Shown in pieces: positions 32,450-46,300 of a DNA stretch of 64,000 bases; the first letter of the stretch is position 1; each line of letters opens with the position of its first letter. The position numbers were made by a program, and so were the translations under genes. The DNA lies in contig WPIO01000019.1 in the NCBI GenBank assembly GCA_009760855.2, forward strand, positions 2,165,001 to 2,229,000. Reading direction: 5' to 3'. The notes under the pieces were generated by a model, which was given only the letters and a program-made list of their open reading frames with translations, had not been told where the DNA came from and ran no database searches. The DNA comes from Cristatella mucedo (taxonomy: Eukaryota; Bryozoa; Phylactolaemata; Cristatellidae).

Positions 32450-32760
32450 TGAAAGCTAGCTCACGCTCGCACCGACTGTCGGAGAGTTCACTAGCCGAGA
32501 GCAGCCGACGTGACGTCAATCAGCTCGCCCTCGCCCGCCCATTGACCCGGGGCGGGTCAGAGTAGGCGGAGGGAGCGGCCCGAATGGCTCTCGGTAACGC
32601 TTCGGCCGGGGGAGCCACGTCGGAGAGCCACGCCACGACACGCGAGTTGCACGCAGCTGCTTTAAGCCACGTCCTCGTATCATAGACGGTAGGTCGGCCT
32701 GGTGTTTCTGGACCATGTGGCCGGTTAACAAAAACATCCACGGACCCCGACTTCTCTCAC
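32450..32760. promoter_or_regulatory. GC-rich island with a perfect CRE
   Basis: GC-rich stretch unlike its AT-rich surroundings, with TGACGTCA at 32511-32518 followed by CAATCA. It may be a promoter, but no downstream exon was recognised on either strand. Confidence 0.35.
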
Positions 32761-32879
32761 GGTTGTGAAAGAACTTCCGTCGTTCCTCACCCCCTTAGCT
32801 GTGTCGCATCTAGGGTCACCCAATTGTATTACTTAGCTTCTTACCACTGCTGCTGTGGGTTGCGCGTGACTGGGATATA

Positions 32880-33620
32880 CATGGCTTGTTTAGATAAGGA
32901 TACCACGTCGAAGTTGGTCCATGCATTTGTGACATCCCGTCTTGACTTCTGTAACTCACTGCTTGCTGGTCTACCGGTCTGTGCAATCAGGCGCTTACAG
33001 CTTGTGCAAAGCTCTGCAGCTAGGCTTGTCTGTCGTGAGCGGCGCAGAAGCCACATCACACCACTTCTCGCAGACCCGCACTGGCTCTCAGTCAAGCAAC
33101 GGATCGAATTAAAGGTTTTGTCGCTCCCTCTTAGGTCGTTTCATTATTTGGCTCCAGACTAATTATCAGATCTACTGCCCCACCAGACTAAGCATCGTAC
33201 CACCCGCTTTCCGGAATCTAATTGTTTACCTATACCTCGTAAAAACCCCTAATCCTTTGGAGACCGTGCACTTAGTGTGTATGCTTCCAAAGCCTGGATT
33301 TCACTCCCGACTTGCGTCACGACATCCCTTGACTTAACCACATTAAAAAGAAATTAAAAACGCACCTATTTATCACACCATTTATTGGGTCCATGTGATT
33401 CGTCCTTCATGTGCTTATGCACATGAATAACTAACCACATTTGCATGCTGTGCTGACCCTGTGCATGTCACCCCGACTGTGTTATTCTTGTCGTTTATTG
33501 AGCATGCTACCACTAACCATTCGATCGTGGTTCCTTTACAACAAGTGGGAAGTGCCTAGAAAGAGATTAAGTTTTCTAATGGCGCTATATCAAATGCATT
33601 GTTATTATTATTGTTTGAAT
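32880..33620 (+). mobile_element. L2-like LINE fragment
   Basis: Plus frame [80 protein letters not shown], then a stop, 3' UTR, AAGTGCCTAGAAAGAGATTA stem-loop and ATTGTTATTATTATTG end. Confidence 0.9.
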
Positions 33621-34169
33621 TCTGAGGAACTCGACCATAATTCACCTTATGCTCGCCCTCTGACCGTGGGCATAACTTGGGTTACGAGAGCCGAAGAGAA
33701 ATAAGAAGCCTCAATTTCACTTCAACTTGTAGCTTGTTTCTTTTTTCGTTACAATAAATTACTCAAGGAACTAAAGTTCAATGTGTGCCATAGACTTTAA
33801 ATTCCAAGTGAAACAGCTGACTTTTTTGTATAAAAACGCACTCGCACTTCGTCATCAGAGGACTAACGCTTGTCAATATGTAGTGTGACATCGGTGCTCA
33901 TCGTCCGTGCCACTGTTTCGTATGACATCAGAGTGCATCGTATTTTTCGCTGCTTCCCTAAAGTTTGTTATGGATGGCAGCTTTCTAAAGTAGGCAAATT
34001 TATGTTTAAAATTGCGAAAAGATTTTTAAATCATTAACTTAAAGGATTATTCTGTTCTCTTACTCCAAATTGGCAGGCTAAACTGAGTTGCCACACTATA
34101 TGGGCCAGCAAGCTATGAATAAGTTACCAGAAGCTGTGTACGTGATGGCTCATATATTAAGCATTAAGA

Positions 34170-34660
34170 AGCCTAATAATATTAATACATTTGATAAAGT
34201 GCCCTCAGATAACTCAATCTCTTTCTAGACGCTTTAAATGCGCTGCAAAAGAAGCCCGATTGAATGGTTAGTGGTAGCGTGCTCAATAAACAGCAAGAAC
34301 AACATGTTTAGGGGTGATATGCACAGATTCAGCATGCACGCATGCTTAGTGGCAGCAGGCACAGTGCTAGCACGCATAAGCACGTAAAGGTTGAATCACA
34401 GTGACCCACGAAATGCTGGGATAAATAACTGCGTTTCTATTTTCTTTTTAAATGTAGTCAAGTCAGGAGATGTCGTAACGCAAGTCAAGAATGAGTTCCA
34501 GGCTTTGGGAGCAAACGATCTAAATGCACGGTCTCCAAAGGATTTGAGGTTTGTACAAGGTAAAGGTAAACAGTTTGATTCCGAAAAGCGGGTGGTACGA
34601 TGCTTATCCTGGTGGGGAAATAGATCTGATAGGTAGGCTGGAGCCAACGAATAATAACTA
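34170..34660 (-). mobile_element. L2-like LINE 3' end
   Basis: Minus frame [54 protein letters not shown] and DLTTFKKKIETQLF, followed by the 3' UTR and inverted stem-loop (AAAGTGCCCTCAGATAACTC). (AAT)n begins at about 34170. Confidence 0.9.
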
Positions 34661-35984
34661 GAGTTTACGCCAGCTTTGAAGAAAAATCCAGGTAAATAGA
34701 AATCAGTCTTATAAGGTCGGCGGCGGTACGAAATGTGACTGACATTGGGAACACGAAACCAGCTCTGCGGACTCCACGGAAGGCAACCGCCCTATCTGAG
34801 TATCCAAAATGTAATGGAGCGACTGTGGCATCGCTTCCGAAATATGCTGGATTTTATGTGCCTAATAACACCACAAAATACTAGGTTCCGGATTCAAAAT
34901 TAGCAGCACCATTTTCATTAAAAAATAACGTCAAGATCTTTTGTGATTAATTGTCGACGAAATTTTGGCAGGACAATAAATTCTTCAACCGAAGTCGGAC
35001 GAGCTTCTTCGCTCTCACCCATAAATAAGCGGACGCTGTATACCACAAGTTGCTGCGAAAACGTTGATGATGAGACACGGGCTTACGTTGTACTGCAACT
35101 TTGTGTTAATTAACTTATGGATGTTATTTCGAAGTTTCTGTACTTGCAAATGCGCATTAAATCGCCGCAGTTCGTCGAACATAGCTTGCCTAGTCGTTCA
35201 AGGTATTGCTGCATCTTTTTTAAAGTCAGGGAACGTATCTTTAACAGTTGGACCTGCGTTTTACCTGGTAGGCTATAGAAGATACAATTCAAAAAAATCA
35301 AACTGCCCTGGTAGCCTTCATTGTTCTCGAATTTCTGGTTTCGAAGCCAAAATCCAAATGCAAAACAGCACAGGAATGAATAGAAGGTATGCATTGCTAA
35401 ATAACTGTTGCGGCATACTGAATCCAGAGATATGTGAAAGTATGGTGGCGATAAAAGGCATCAGAATCGGTGTTAGCAAGCGCTGTGAGCGAATGCCATG
35501 CACCATGCATGTGTGTGACAAGCAGCTTTAAAAAAGCGCGACTTCCACAATGACCCACCAGTGGCCCTCAATAAGGTGAGCCCAATACTCGGCGACACTT
35601 GTGTGCGCGATAACTGCCCCTTTCACTTGCAGCTCTGCAGCTCACAGCATGCATTTGCGAGGGAAATACATAATATCGCACTTGTATATATTTTTAGTTC
35701 TTATACACAACATAATAATTGCACGTGTAGTTTTTATCTCAAACAACCATGTCTTCTTTTTGAACTTTTTACCATATTCCACTTGGGAAAAAAGGAAACC
35801 CGACAAAAGGGAGGAGTAAAAAAGTTCGCCGACCAAAGGAACCCAAAATTCTTTTAAGGAATACTGGTTTAAATACATTTTCATAGGTAGAGTATTATAT
35901 TAGAGAAAATCCACGCATTGTATAACTCCCATCACATTATAGTTTATGCTAGCTTGTAAACATATTTTGAAATGATATAGTTGT

Positions 35985-36172
35985 CTCTCTGTCTGTCCGT
36001 CTATCTGTCTGTCTGTCTCCCTCTCTATCTCACTGTCTCTTTCTGTCTGCCTGTCTGGTTTGTTTGTCTGTCTGTCTGTCTGTCTCTCTTTCTCTGTGTA
36101 TGAGTGTGTCTTCTCTGTCTTCGGCTGTCTGTCTGTCTGTCTGTCTGCCTGGTTCTACCAAAGTCTTCTGTC
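35985..36172. repeat. (CTGT)n / (CTCT)n degenerate microsatellite
   Basis: Long run of CTGT and CTCT tetranucleotides with interruptions, followed by (TA)n at 36202-36219. Confidence 0.88.
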
Positions 36173-36605
36173 TCTGTCTGTTTCGGCCTGTCTCCATCCA
36201 GTATATATATATATATATTGCTCTATTCTCATGCTCTTTCACTCTCTCCGTAAAAACTTAAGTGCACTGAATTTTCCTGTAAGTTAAAAATTATTCTATG
36301 AGAACCAGGGCAATCGCATTCTTTCTTTTTTCCGGGACGACGGAACACTTAATTAGGGATATTCCATTTCTTCACTTGTACGTAAGCTTCTTTGCTATTA
36401 TGATGCAGCTAATTAGAAGTAGACACTGAGTGATGCCTGCATGTGCCGATCCACACGGGCTTACTTTGGCTTGCTCGGGACGCATTGAATAGTTGCAGGT
36501 TAGTGCGTGTGAAGTTGATAAAAACTTTTCGTTTAACGTCTCTACCGGATCATTCGCTGGATCCTTTGAACTTACGTAGCTCAATGAAACGGCAGACTTG
36601 ACGAG

Positions 36606-36689
36606 AAAAGGCAAGAACCAAATATAATAAACATAATACAAATAATATATATTTATTTATAATATATATTTACTTGGTTCTTGCCTTTT
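36606..36689. repeat. 16-bp perfect inverted repeat with AT-rich loop
   Basis: AAAAGGCAAGAACCAA at 36606-36621 and its complement at 36674-36689 enclose about 52 bp of almost pure A/T; an (AT)n tract follows at 36715-36735. Confidence 0.88.
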
Positions 36690-38942
36690 ATTATCATTAT
36701 ATATTTATTAAATATATATATATATATATATATAATTACATATATTTATACAATATAATAAATCCATTAGTTTGCTAGCTACCAGAATCCGTTGAAAGCA
36801 ACATGTAGCAGCTCGTGAGATTCGATATTTGCAGCTGCTGCGTACAACGGAAATGCGAGAGGAGTAGCAGCAGCATTGTGTGCAGCACCGATAAAACCGA
36901 AGCAGAGTCCATGTGTGCAGGGTGCTCGGCTCCGATGTCCTTCCTGCATACGTGTAGTATATACTATGTGTACCCGAACGAGCCAACTAGGTTATTTGAT
37001 TACTTGAATTTCAAGAAATTTCTTTCGCTCTGTCTGTTGGCATGTGCAAAGCTCATGGAAAGGACTGCCAAAAATAAGGCATGCACTCGCACATGCGTGA
37101 GCTTCGGGTGCTTAATGAATAGATCATGGTCCTCTGCTACCAAATCGACTAGATGGAAAGCAATTGACTGGAATCCAAATCGACTGGATGGAAAGCAATT
37201 ACTTCGTTCTTGTTTGACGGTGCATCAGCGGAGCGCATGCTGACTGGTACACTAAATAAGTTAGGCAACGGTTTCTGCTAAGTTTTTGGTGAGTCCTGCT
37301 AGTTGGATGGCAAAATCGTTTTGAAGTTTGCAAACCGTCTCTGCTGTCTTTAGTCCAGTTATGTGCTTTTCATTCGAGCAATACGAGGTCACTTTGAAGT
37401 GGTACACCTCAGCCAAATTGGTAATGTTTGTTGAGCCTAAAAAATTAATAGCACTTAGCAATCATTGAAACACTCCTCGTGCGTCATATAAGGGGGGCTG
37501 GGGTTTGGTAGTCCAGTTTACTGTGCCCGTCCTACTTCTAACTGCATTTGCACTACGCATTCCTTTTTCTTTTGGAGACGGTTTATCACCACTATGCTAG
37601 GTGCTCGGGGAGGGGCATGAAATATCAACTCGCAATAGACACCCAATTCGTTTTTTGAGGCTCCTTATATTCCCGTACGTAGCCTCGCATGTAACCATAC
37701 GTTTTGAAGGTTTCTATCTCCAACCTGATAACTTGAATTCTCTCGTTGGCCCTGAACCTCCTCAGTTATCGGTTGGAACCCGAAATCTCATCAACTTACC
37801 ATTTCTTGCTTTTGCATTCGAGCTTTCTTCTAGCTTTGCCCTTGGCGGTAATAACTTGGTCGTGCAAAAGCTGGCTTTATTTTGATAGATCCCTGCGTTG
37901 AGATAAAGTACCCTACAGTATCATTTCATCTGCGGCATTCCGAGAACCCAAGCCATCCACGACTTGACACCCAAGCCAGCCAGACTTCCCCACGTTGGAG
38001 ATTACCAAACGCACCTTAAAAAAGTAGAGCATCTGGCATCGATTCGAGTTCACGAGCACAAGGCGAAACCACAACAAACTGATCGTTGCAATTAAGATAC
38101 ACCGTCTGTGCATCGTTCACGAGAATAGTGCATGTCCTACGCGGGTTAAATTGAGTCTCGCACCCAGCAGGCACTCAAAATTGCTACAAGCACTACACCC
38201 GCACGTGCAATAATGGCATCTTGCGATTGCAGGAGCTTCGGATAAAGCTTCGGATAAAGAAGGGAATCGAATCAAGAACCGAATCAGAAACCTCCTACCC
38301 GTGCACAACTATCCGAGTTGCAGACACTTAGCTGGAAGTTGCGAATGTCTTGCGACCGTCAGAAATGTATTCATGTCGGTTAAAGGCAGCACGGTGTAAC
38401 AAGTAACATGCGGGCTGAAAGTAAAATGTTCGGTCGGACGCGCGGCAAAAAACAACGTTCGCTATTGCACAGGCCACGAGGAGAAAGAGCTCCACACAGC
38501 TATGCACGGAGCCAACAGCTGCAGCACTGGAGCGCCTGCAACAGACTCGGGAAATGGCCAAAGCGTGACGGCACCTGCCGGCCATCAAGCAGAAAGAAAA
38601 GACGAACAGCCGATTGCGGAAGAATTAGCCAGCTCAGATGCTGCAGTCGACTTTGAAGCTTCGCTCATACCCCTCCATCCCCTCCCCGAGAACCCCTGGT
38701 GTTTCAGATGCAGTCCACGCTGGCACTCTGTCGAAGGATTGCCAGTCGGTTATGCATCGCAAGTATGAAGTCCACACGCGAACGCTTTGCGAGACGAAGT
38801 GCAACGTGAGCCTATGCGCAAAAATAACAACGCCGTGCAAAAAAGGGGAAGAAATTCAAAGCGCTTCGAGAGCTCCCGAAGTAGCAGCGATTCCACGATT
38901 CAAGAGCACCCGCCCGAAGCAGTCCATCCAGCTTGCTGCGTG

Positions 38943-40381
38943 CTACACAATGGACGACAGGCGCCGGCGCTGCTTTTTCTCGGCGTCGTTGAGCTGCCGA
39001 AGGTGATTGAGCTTGAGCTGCAGCTGCTCCAAATGTTCAACCGTGCCAGCCTCCGTGCCTCTGCCGCCACAGCTGCTGCTGCTGCTGCGCCCTCGCACTT
39101 GCCTCGGCTGCCGGCGTTTTTCCGTGAGGGTCGGATTGGTTGAGCCGCCACCCTCCAGCCCGGATCTGCCGTCTCCTCCTAGAACGCAGCTCGACGGCCG
39201 GGCGTTTGGCGACACGCCTGGGCAGCTGGCAGCTGCGAAGCATTCACGGTCGTCGTCCGACGGGCGGCCCTCCCTGAATGCAGCTGGCCGCAAAGTAGGT
39301 GCAGTGGCTCTCGCGGCTTGGCCAACGACAACCGGGGCAGACGGTTGGAACGAGTGACTCCACGCGGCGGTTGAGGCAGCGGCGGTGCCGGACGACATGG
39401 GCGGCGCCGAGCCACCGCACGAGCGAAGCACGTCCTTGAGGTTGTCCTCGAACTCGCACTCGAGGTCGTCGACGGGCGACACGGCGGCCGACGTCCCAGC
39501 GGCAAATACGCTCTTGCCACTCGCCCCGTCGGAAGGCGTGGACGGGTCGCTGACCTCGCCGGCGCCGCGCGAGCGCTGCGATCGGATGAGGTCGAGCCCG
39601 CAGAACAGCATGGCGAACTCGAGGCTGAGCTGCTTGTAGCGGCTGCTCGGCAACTGCAGCTCGGGAGCTCCAGTGGACGACCGCCTCTGCGTGGCAGCAG
39701 CAGCAACAGCACAGGCGTCTGCCGACGATTGGCAAAAGTCGGCGTCGCCGGCAGGACTCGCGGGTGGTGCATCGGCGGCGGCAACAGCAGAGCTGGCCTG
39801 CTCCGCGGGCTCGTCCGAGCGTCGGGTCAGCCGTAAGCTGCAGCTTGCTGCCGCCGTACATTCGGTGCCGCCGCTTGAGTCACCGGTTATGCAGCCGTCG
39901 GCGACGGCCTCGGGGTCGCCGCCACTGTGAACCGAGGGCGAAGCCGATTCTGGGCCGTCGCTGAGCTCGGGCAGGGATGACGTGTGCCGCAAGCTGTGCC
40001 GACGAACCTGCGCGGCAGCGGAAGGCAGCAGGAAGCGGAGAGACAGCGAGTCGTGGTCGTCGTCGCCACCTATCGGTAGCACTCTGCCACGGCTGCAGCT
40101 GCCGCCAGTGCCGTCGTCGCCCGGCACGGTGGCCTCGAACGAGGCCAGCAGCTTGTGTCCGTCCTTGAAGCGCTGGCTGCTGGCAAACGGGTTGGTGTTG
40201 GCTGGCGCTGGAGTGTAGAACGGGTCCTCTTTGGTCATGCGTCGGGCGACCACCTGCAGGGAGGCCGCCGATGCGCTGCTGCTCGGAGGCAGCTGCAGCA
40301 GCGGGTCCTTCGACTCGTCGGCAAGCAGCTCGGACAGCTCCAGCTGCCCGGCCGACTTGGACCGCTTGTGACCGTAACAAT
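38943..40381 (-). CDS. TESK: TESK last exon: 478-residue tail
   Basis: Acceptor TCTGCTCTGCAG at 40382. Opens with CYGHKRSKSAGQLELSELL, then KEDPFYTPAPANTNPFASSQ. Long Ser/Ala/Gly-rich stretches follow, including RRHSLRHTSSLPELSD (a possible 14-3-3 mode II site, RHTSSLP) and a charged helix (HLEQLQLKLNHLRQLNDAEK). Stop at 38945-38943. The phase-1 join to the previous exon reproduces Asp. GC-rich compared with its surroundings. Confidence 0.88.
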
Positions 40382-43300
40382 CTGCAGAGCAGAGAGACGG
40401 AGGGAGAGTGAGAAGCAGCTACACAAATGGCAGCAGACATCCAGCACGACAGGATGCGACTCCAGCTAGCGACGCACAGCCGGAGCTCACCGTTCATCGC
40501 GAAATCATAATAGTAATAATAATAATAATAATAAGCTTGATAAAGCATACTCAGAGAACTCAATCTCTTTCTAGGCGCTTTACATTTGCTGCAAAGGAAT
40601 CATTGCGTCTTAATTCGATTCCAAATGGAGCCGTCAAAGCGCTTTCGCTCCGCTGGCTGATAGGAACCTGAAGCAGTGGGCACGTAGCATGCACACAAGT
40701 TCTTTTGGGGGTCGGCAAACTTTACAGACTTCGAGGCCATTTCTGGAGGTCAAGAAGGCAAACAAGGCCAGATTACACCACGCCCACTCCACCGGCCTGG
40801 CAGAAAGGGCGAGGTCAGACAAACTGTTAAAGCCGCACAGCCGAGAGCAGTAATTATAGGGGCATACATTTGCCATCCCTCCCATGACCCTGACAGGCAC
40901 TTCAGCTCCATACAAACGCCTGACATCAGTTAAAGAAATAAACACAGGCCACGGGCTCAGCTGAAACCAACAGTAATGAAGGGGAACAAAACTTCAACGG
41001 TTCAATTAAGCCGGATCCAGCAATAAATAACTAGAAATAACTAGGTGTGGGGCGTTAGGCCGGACTAAAGAATTTGCTTGGCCGCATATGGCCTAAATGC
41101 CGGAGTCTGCCGACTTCTATTTAATACAATCACAGTTGGATGATCTGCTGTAAGAACACCTAGAGCTGCTACACTACCATATAAATAATAATAATAATAT
41201 TAATGTACTTGATAAAGCGCCCTCAGAGAACTTAATCTCTCTCTAGGCGCTTTACATTTGCTGCAAAGGGAAATGCAATTGAATGGTAAGTAAAATCATG
41301 CTTGAAAAACAAACAAAATGAATAACATGGTTAGGGGTGACATGCACAGGGTCAGCATGCAAATGTGGTTAGTGGCAGCATGCACAGTGTCAGCACGCAT
41401 AAGCATATCAAGGACGAATCGCAGGGACCCACAATAATGTCCAAAATAGGTGTGTTTTTAAATTCTTTTTAAATGTGGTCAGGTCAGGGGATGTTCTGAC
41501 GCAGGTCAGGAGGCAGTTCCAGGCTTTGGGAGCATACGAACTAAATGCACGGTCTCCAAAGGATTTGAGGTTTGTATGAGGTATTTGTAGACTGTTGGAT
41601 TCCGAAAAGCGGGTGGTAGGATGCTTGGCCTGATGGGGGAGTATGTCGGAGAGATAGGCTGGAGCCATAGAATGAAGGGACCAAAAAGTGAGCGACAATA
41701 CCTTGAAGTCAATCCGTTGCTTGACTGGTAGCCAGTGCAGGTCGGCGAGAAGTGGAGTAATGTGGCAACTGCGACGTTCACGACAGACAAGCCTAGCTGC
41801 AGAGTTTTGCACCAGCTGCAATCGCCTGATCGCACATGCTGGTAGGCCAGTAAGCAGTGAGTTGCAGAAGTCGAGACGAGATGTCACCACGAATGCATGG
41901 ACCAACTTAGATGTGGTATCCTTATCTAAACAAGCCCAAATTTTAGCAATGTTATGAAGCTGAAAATAGGCAGATTTGACTGTGGAGCTGATATGGTCGT
42001 CTTACGAGAGGGCGCTTTGGAATATGACACCTAGATTTTGAGCTGATTCGACAGAAGATATGCTGGCAGAGCCAATTTTGAGAGACAGCCTTTCCAATCT
42101 CCGAATCACACTGGGTTTGCCCATAACTAGTAAGTTAGTTTTGTCATCGTTTAGTTTTAGAAAATTTGCTGCCATCCATGTGCGGATGTCATCAATGCAT
42201 GCAGCAAGTGAGTTTAAAGAATTTGAGGTGCTCGAAGGCTGGAAAAGAAATACACACTTAGTGGTCATTTCACACAGACACACACACACACACACTCAAG
42301 CACACACACCCACATGCACAAGCATGCAATTAAGTTATTCTGTATCTTGCATAACTTAATTATCCGAATGTTATTTGTTGGGTCGGTCGCATTCTTTATC
42401 CGAAGCATCACTGATATTTCATGGCTTTGATGCCATTAATGCACGGTAATATCCGCCTTTACATTGTGAATAGACAGCACAAGTCTTGCATCGCCGAGCT
42501 GGTTTGGCCCAGCACTTAAGGTGCTGGTCCCGACCGAGGTCTGGCCGAGGTCGTGGGCCCGAGCCCCGTGGAATATGTGAAGGGCCTGAATAGAGATTAA
42601 GGTCTCGTAGGGCGCAATACAAATGAATTAAATTTCCAGCAAATGTAAAGCACCTAGAAAGAGATTGAGTTCTCTGAGGGGACTTTATCAAGTGCATTAT
42701 TATTATTAGTAGTATTACCCATTTGGCTGCACAGAAAATGTACATTTAAGTTACATCTAAACATACATCATTAAGTTGCATCTGATAAGCCTGTTTCAAA
42801 GCAATCTGTTACTAGATGACTACGTCACGTCCACAGTCAAGTCTGCCTACCTTCAGATTCACAGCGTTGCTAAAAGTCGGGCTTGCTTAGACCGGGATAC
42901 TATTAAATCTATTAAATAAATAAAGATACTATTAAAATATATTACTCTTAATTGGTCCATATATTTGTGACAGCCTGTCTCGACTTCTGGAACTCACTGC
43001 TTGCTGGTCTACTGGCCTGTGCAATCAGACACTTACACTTGGTGCAAACTCTGCAGCTAGGCTTGTCTGTCACGAACAGCCCAGTTTCCGAATCACACCA
43101 CTTCTCGCTGACCTGCACTGGCTCCCAATCAAGCAATGTATCGACTGCAAGGTTCTGTCACTTACTTTTAGGTCCCTTCATTCTCTGGCTCCAGCCTGCT
43201 TATCAGACCTACTCCCCCACTAGGCTAAGCATAGTACCACCCACTTTTCGGAATCTAATCGTTACCAATACCTTGTACGAACCTCAAACCGTTTGGAGAC

Positions 43301-46300
43301 TGTGCCTTTAGTTCGAATGGTCCTAAAGCGTGGAACTCACTCCCGACTGATGTCACGACATCCCCTGACATTTACAAGAAGCTTAAAATACACCTGTCTA
43401 TTACATCATTTAATGGGTTCTTGTGATTCGTCCTTTGTGTGCTTATGTTTGCTGCCACTGCCACTCCTGCTATTAACGATATCTGCATGTTGACCCTGTG
43501 CATGTCACATCTAAAAACGCTATGCTTGATGACATGCGAATGTAACCGATAATCATTTAGTCATGCTTTCCTTACAGTATTTACGAAGTGCCTAGAAAGA
43601 GATTCAGTTCTCTGAGGTCACTATACAAATGAATTATTATTATTACTACTATTATTATATAACAAAGAAGAGCAAGTAATGATTTAAAAGGTTTGGAATT
43701 AGTAAATAAACTGAAAAACCTCGATGCCTGTCCATACTTCGCCTTCTCTATTTTCCTTTGGTCAAGCTTAGCTATTCAGTGTGGCCCTACTTGTAGCAAA
43801 TCCAAACTAGGCACTATAGCAAGTGGTCGTTCCGCATGCATAGCTACGTGATGGCACACTAGGTAAGGCGGCTGCTTTTCACGACTTCGGTCCTGAGGTT
43901 GTGGGTTCGCATCCAGCGGTGGGTGATTCTTTATCCTCGCTGCAAGCGGTGGTGATAGCCGTAAAGGCTCTTCTGTCGCTATACAAAGTGGCTGTTAAAT
44001 CAGCTAGTAGATTTTACTCCGGATAAAGACATTGCTTAAACAGGCTAGTGTTGGCAGTCAATCCTATTGCTTGTAGAACGTTTTGTTAGCCCCTAGACTC
44101 TGAAGCTACAACTTCGGCTGCAAGTTGAACTGTCTGTAGGGATGTCAAATACAGTCAAAGTCCTACTGCAGGGTTTTTACTTTCCTTTTACAAATTGCAC
44201 TTCGGCCCTGGGGAGCAGGCCATACACAGTGACAGAAAAAAGAGAGAGTGCTCTTCAATTCGCCTGCCAAAAAACAGTACAGCGTCTGAAACATCGGTTT
44301 GTTTAAATACAAACAGGAGAAATAAAAGAGTAGCAGGCTTCCGGTAGTAGGCAAACATCATCCTCAAAATCCAACAACGCCAGACAGGCCTGCACGTTTC
44401 TAGTTTGCCATACAATCTTGCACACAAATCTGGACTCACTTATCCTGAGTAACCCTTTCTTCTCCTTCGGTGTCTGAACTTGGGCCGAAAGTTAATTTAA
44501 AGTCAAATGGCCACAGTTTGCTACTTCTACTGAACTTGTCAACGATTTCTCATTATTTCATGATAATAATAAGAAGGTATTTGTGTAGCACCCTATGAGA
44601 ACTAAATCTCTTTCTAGGCACTTTATAAATGCTGTAAGGGAATCATGTCAATGTGGTTAGGGATAACACGTCAGCATGCGAAAGCACACAGTGAACAATT
44701 CACGTGGATACAGCAAATGCTGTGAGGATCAGGTCTACTTTTAGCTTATTTTTAAATGTCGCCAAGTCAGGGGTGTCGTGACGTCAGTCGGAAGTGAGTT
44801 CCAGGCTTTGGGATCATGCGAACTAAGGCACGGTCTGCGAAATATAGGTTCGAGGCACAGCTAGACGACTTGATTCAGAAGAGGTGTCGTACGATGCACG
44901 GCCTGATTGGAAAGTAGTTCGAATAGGTAGGCTGGAGTGAGAGAATGGATGGACCTAAAAGTGAGTGACAAAACCTGGAAACCGATGTGATACTTGATGA
45001 GGAGCCAGTGCAGGTCGGTGAGAAGTCATGTAATGCAGAGACTTCGACGTTTCATGACAAGACACGCCTAGCTGCAGAGTTGTGCACCATTGGGACCTCT
45101 AACGATTTATTTATTGGTCCTTTATGGTCTTCTAGTTATAAACTATTGGTCGGACATTTCATGAACGATGAACCTATGAATGATGCATTTCCTTATCTTT
45201 ACTTGAACATTAGAAGTACATGACTGGTTGTTCAAATCGATCGGCAGTGACCAAGTGATCGAATTAAAATTGGTGGCTGCTGACCAAGAGTCTGTCAGGT
45301 AGTGCCAGTGGTGCTTGGAATTTGACCGGGTCGCCAGGAATCAGATGGGCCTATTTTCAGCTACCCAAACTTCTATTGGGCAGCTGACTTAATACAACGG
45401 TTATCTGCATCATTAAGCATGACCCAATTGTAGTTCTATTGCACCATAGCCGAGTGAAGGATCGTGGATTCTGGTCTGTCGCAAACCCACCCCCCATACC
45501 ATCCCACTTTCCTCAGCATCCCAGATCGTCAATTCCGCAACTGGTCCTCATTTTGAGAGTTGGTGTATTGCGAAATGACAGGGAGCTAAAACGGATTACT
45601 GGATCACCCCCTACTTAACCGGATGACCTGTGGCTGTTGGCATGTAGGCTCTGAACCACTGGAGTGCTACGTCAGTGATACACAGAACCGATGATGAAAG
45701 CTTAAGGAAGGCTAGAGTGAGATTAATGTGTATTCATTTGAAATACAGTTTACGCCTTCAGGTAACTACCACGAAAAAATCCCGGCTTTTTATGAGGGTG
45801 ATCCCCAAGAGAGACTGCATGTCCTCAAAGTTGACTTAAGTGAGATTAATGTGCAAGCATTCAAAACAGAGTACAGCCGATAGGTAACTCCCACGAAAAA
45901 AAGCCCAGAGGATATCAGCCGTGACCGAACCCGGCTAGAGGCAAATAGATTAGTAAAGCCACCACCCTGCCTGCAGAATTTCGAACAAGGCTAGCCATAA
46001 GAAAAACAAGAGCCTTCCCAAAGAAAAAACCAGTACCTGTACAGTAGCCGATGAAGCGCTGCTGCATCCTATCCTCCTAAGCAAACACCATCAGCAGCAA
46101 AGACTTGCCACTGACCTTTATTGCTAAATCGTCTGCTGCTTCTCGAAGGGGTTGCTTGGGTGGCTGGCACAGGCTGAGAGAAAGGCACACCATCCGACGC
46201 ACATTCTGGAACACCGGCAGCAGGATCTTGCTGCATCGACAGCTCAAGCTGCTGCTCCATCGCAAGCATAACATCCTGTAAGCACTCTTCCGCTTCACCA

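Larger units (their letters stand above)
34660..38942. other. No gene recognised; simple repeats and AT-rich foldback
   Basis: Contains the (CTGT)n block and the AT-rich inverted repeat listed separately. A minus-strand AATAAA (TTTATT near 37876) lies about 1.07 kb past the kinase stop codon and could end that transcript. Confidence 0.45.

Noticed and set aside
36030-36287. Cys/Ser/Val-repeat open frames
   Set aside because: Artefacts of the CTGT microsatellite.
39179-39930. Long open frames on both strands across the TESK tail exon
   Set aside because: They are shadows of GC-rich, low-complexity coding sequence; only the frame continuous with the kinase is supported.
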